From: Flavivirga abyssicola
GTDB lineage: Bacteria > Bacteroidota > Bacteroidia > Flavobacteriales > Flavobacteriaceae
Assembly (NCBI RefSeq): GCF_030540775.2
Contig: NZ_CP141266.1
Span: 3,025,001 to 3,089,000, forward strand
Length of the DNA: 64,000 nucleotides
Direction: 5' to 3'
Under the pieces are notes generated by a model. The model ran no database searches. It saw only the letters and a list, made by a program, of their open reading frames with translations, and was not told where the DNA came from. Made by a program: the position numbers and the translations under genes. Below are positions 63,981 through 64,000 of this stretch, piece after piece. Every line of letters begins with the position of its first letter. Within the stretch, counting starts at the first letter, position 1.

Positions 63981-64000
63981 AACAGCTGTATTTCATTGCA

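Overview
This 64 kb window is chromosomal DNA from a marine-type member of the Bacteroidetes, almost certainly family Flavobacteriaceae. The grounds are the low overall G+C, promoters of the TTG-N19-TAnnTTTG type, a type IX secretion (T9SS) adhesin with a CHU_C C-terminus next to PorP/SprF and OmpA-like genes, a fused CcoNO oxidase subunit, and families typical of that group (DUF3467, DUF4369, DUF6249, the PadR-PspC-DUF2807 cluster). I cannot name the genus or species.

Layout. 1-5.4 kb: the 3' part of rpoC, a DUF3467 gene, a small ferredoxin-like gene and prfC. 5.4-22.4 kb: a long promoter/leader region and a three-gene operon for a 4450-residue secreted adhesin, a PorP/SprF-family outer-membrane protein and an OmpA-family protein. 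Inside the adhesin gene lie 34 consecutive 243-bp units that look identical and are far richer in G+C than everything around them. 22.5-24.8 kb: idi, a PTPS/QueD-type gene, manA, a small helical protein and tRNA-Thr(TGT). 25-28.5 kb: a DUF4369 lipoprotein, a DUF819 membrane protein, a long intergenic region with a candidate small transcript, and a VanX-type dipeptidase. 28.5-30 kb: an ECF sigma factor with a probable membrane partner and a divergent DUF6249 gene; both sides carry the same ECF-type promoter. 30-36 kb: mostly minus-strand housekeeping and regulatory genes (cupin, sterol-desaturase family, DEAD-box helicase, MOSC, WYL regulator, VOC, ArsR/AHSA1 pair). 36.4-40 kb: envelope-stress-like PadR-PspC-DUF2807 and DUF4870. 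40-50.4 kb: mixed genes including an AIM24-like protein, an amidohydrolase-TPR lipoprotein, YceI, hemN, UspA, a cyclase-family lipoprotein and an HExxH lipoprotein. 50.7-63.8 kb: a GMC oxidoreductase and then the complete cbb3 oxidase locus (ccoI, S, NO, Q, P, G, H, plus a SafE-type protein), ending at a divergent CRP/FNR-family regulator.

How they fit together. The adhesin triad is a T9SS export and surface-display module. The cbb3 locus, hemN and the CRP/FNR gene form a candidate low-oxygen regulon: three sites of the form ATGA-N6-TCAT sit exactly 22 nt before a -7 box upstream of hemN, ccoS and ccoI. The sigma factor and the divergent DUF6249 gene form a candidate autoregulated unit. I found no prophage, insertion sequence or CRISPR array. 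The strongest unexplained signals are the homogenised G+C-rich adhesin array, the fixed promoter geometry of the oxygen regulon, the mirrored ECF promoters, and a short promoter-to-terminator unit near 27.6 kb.
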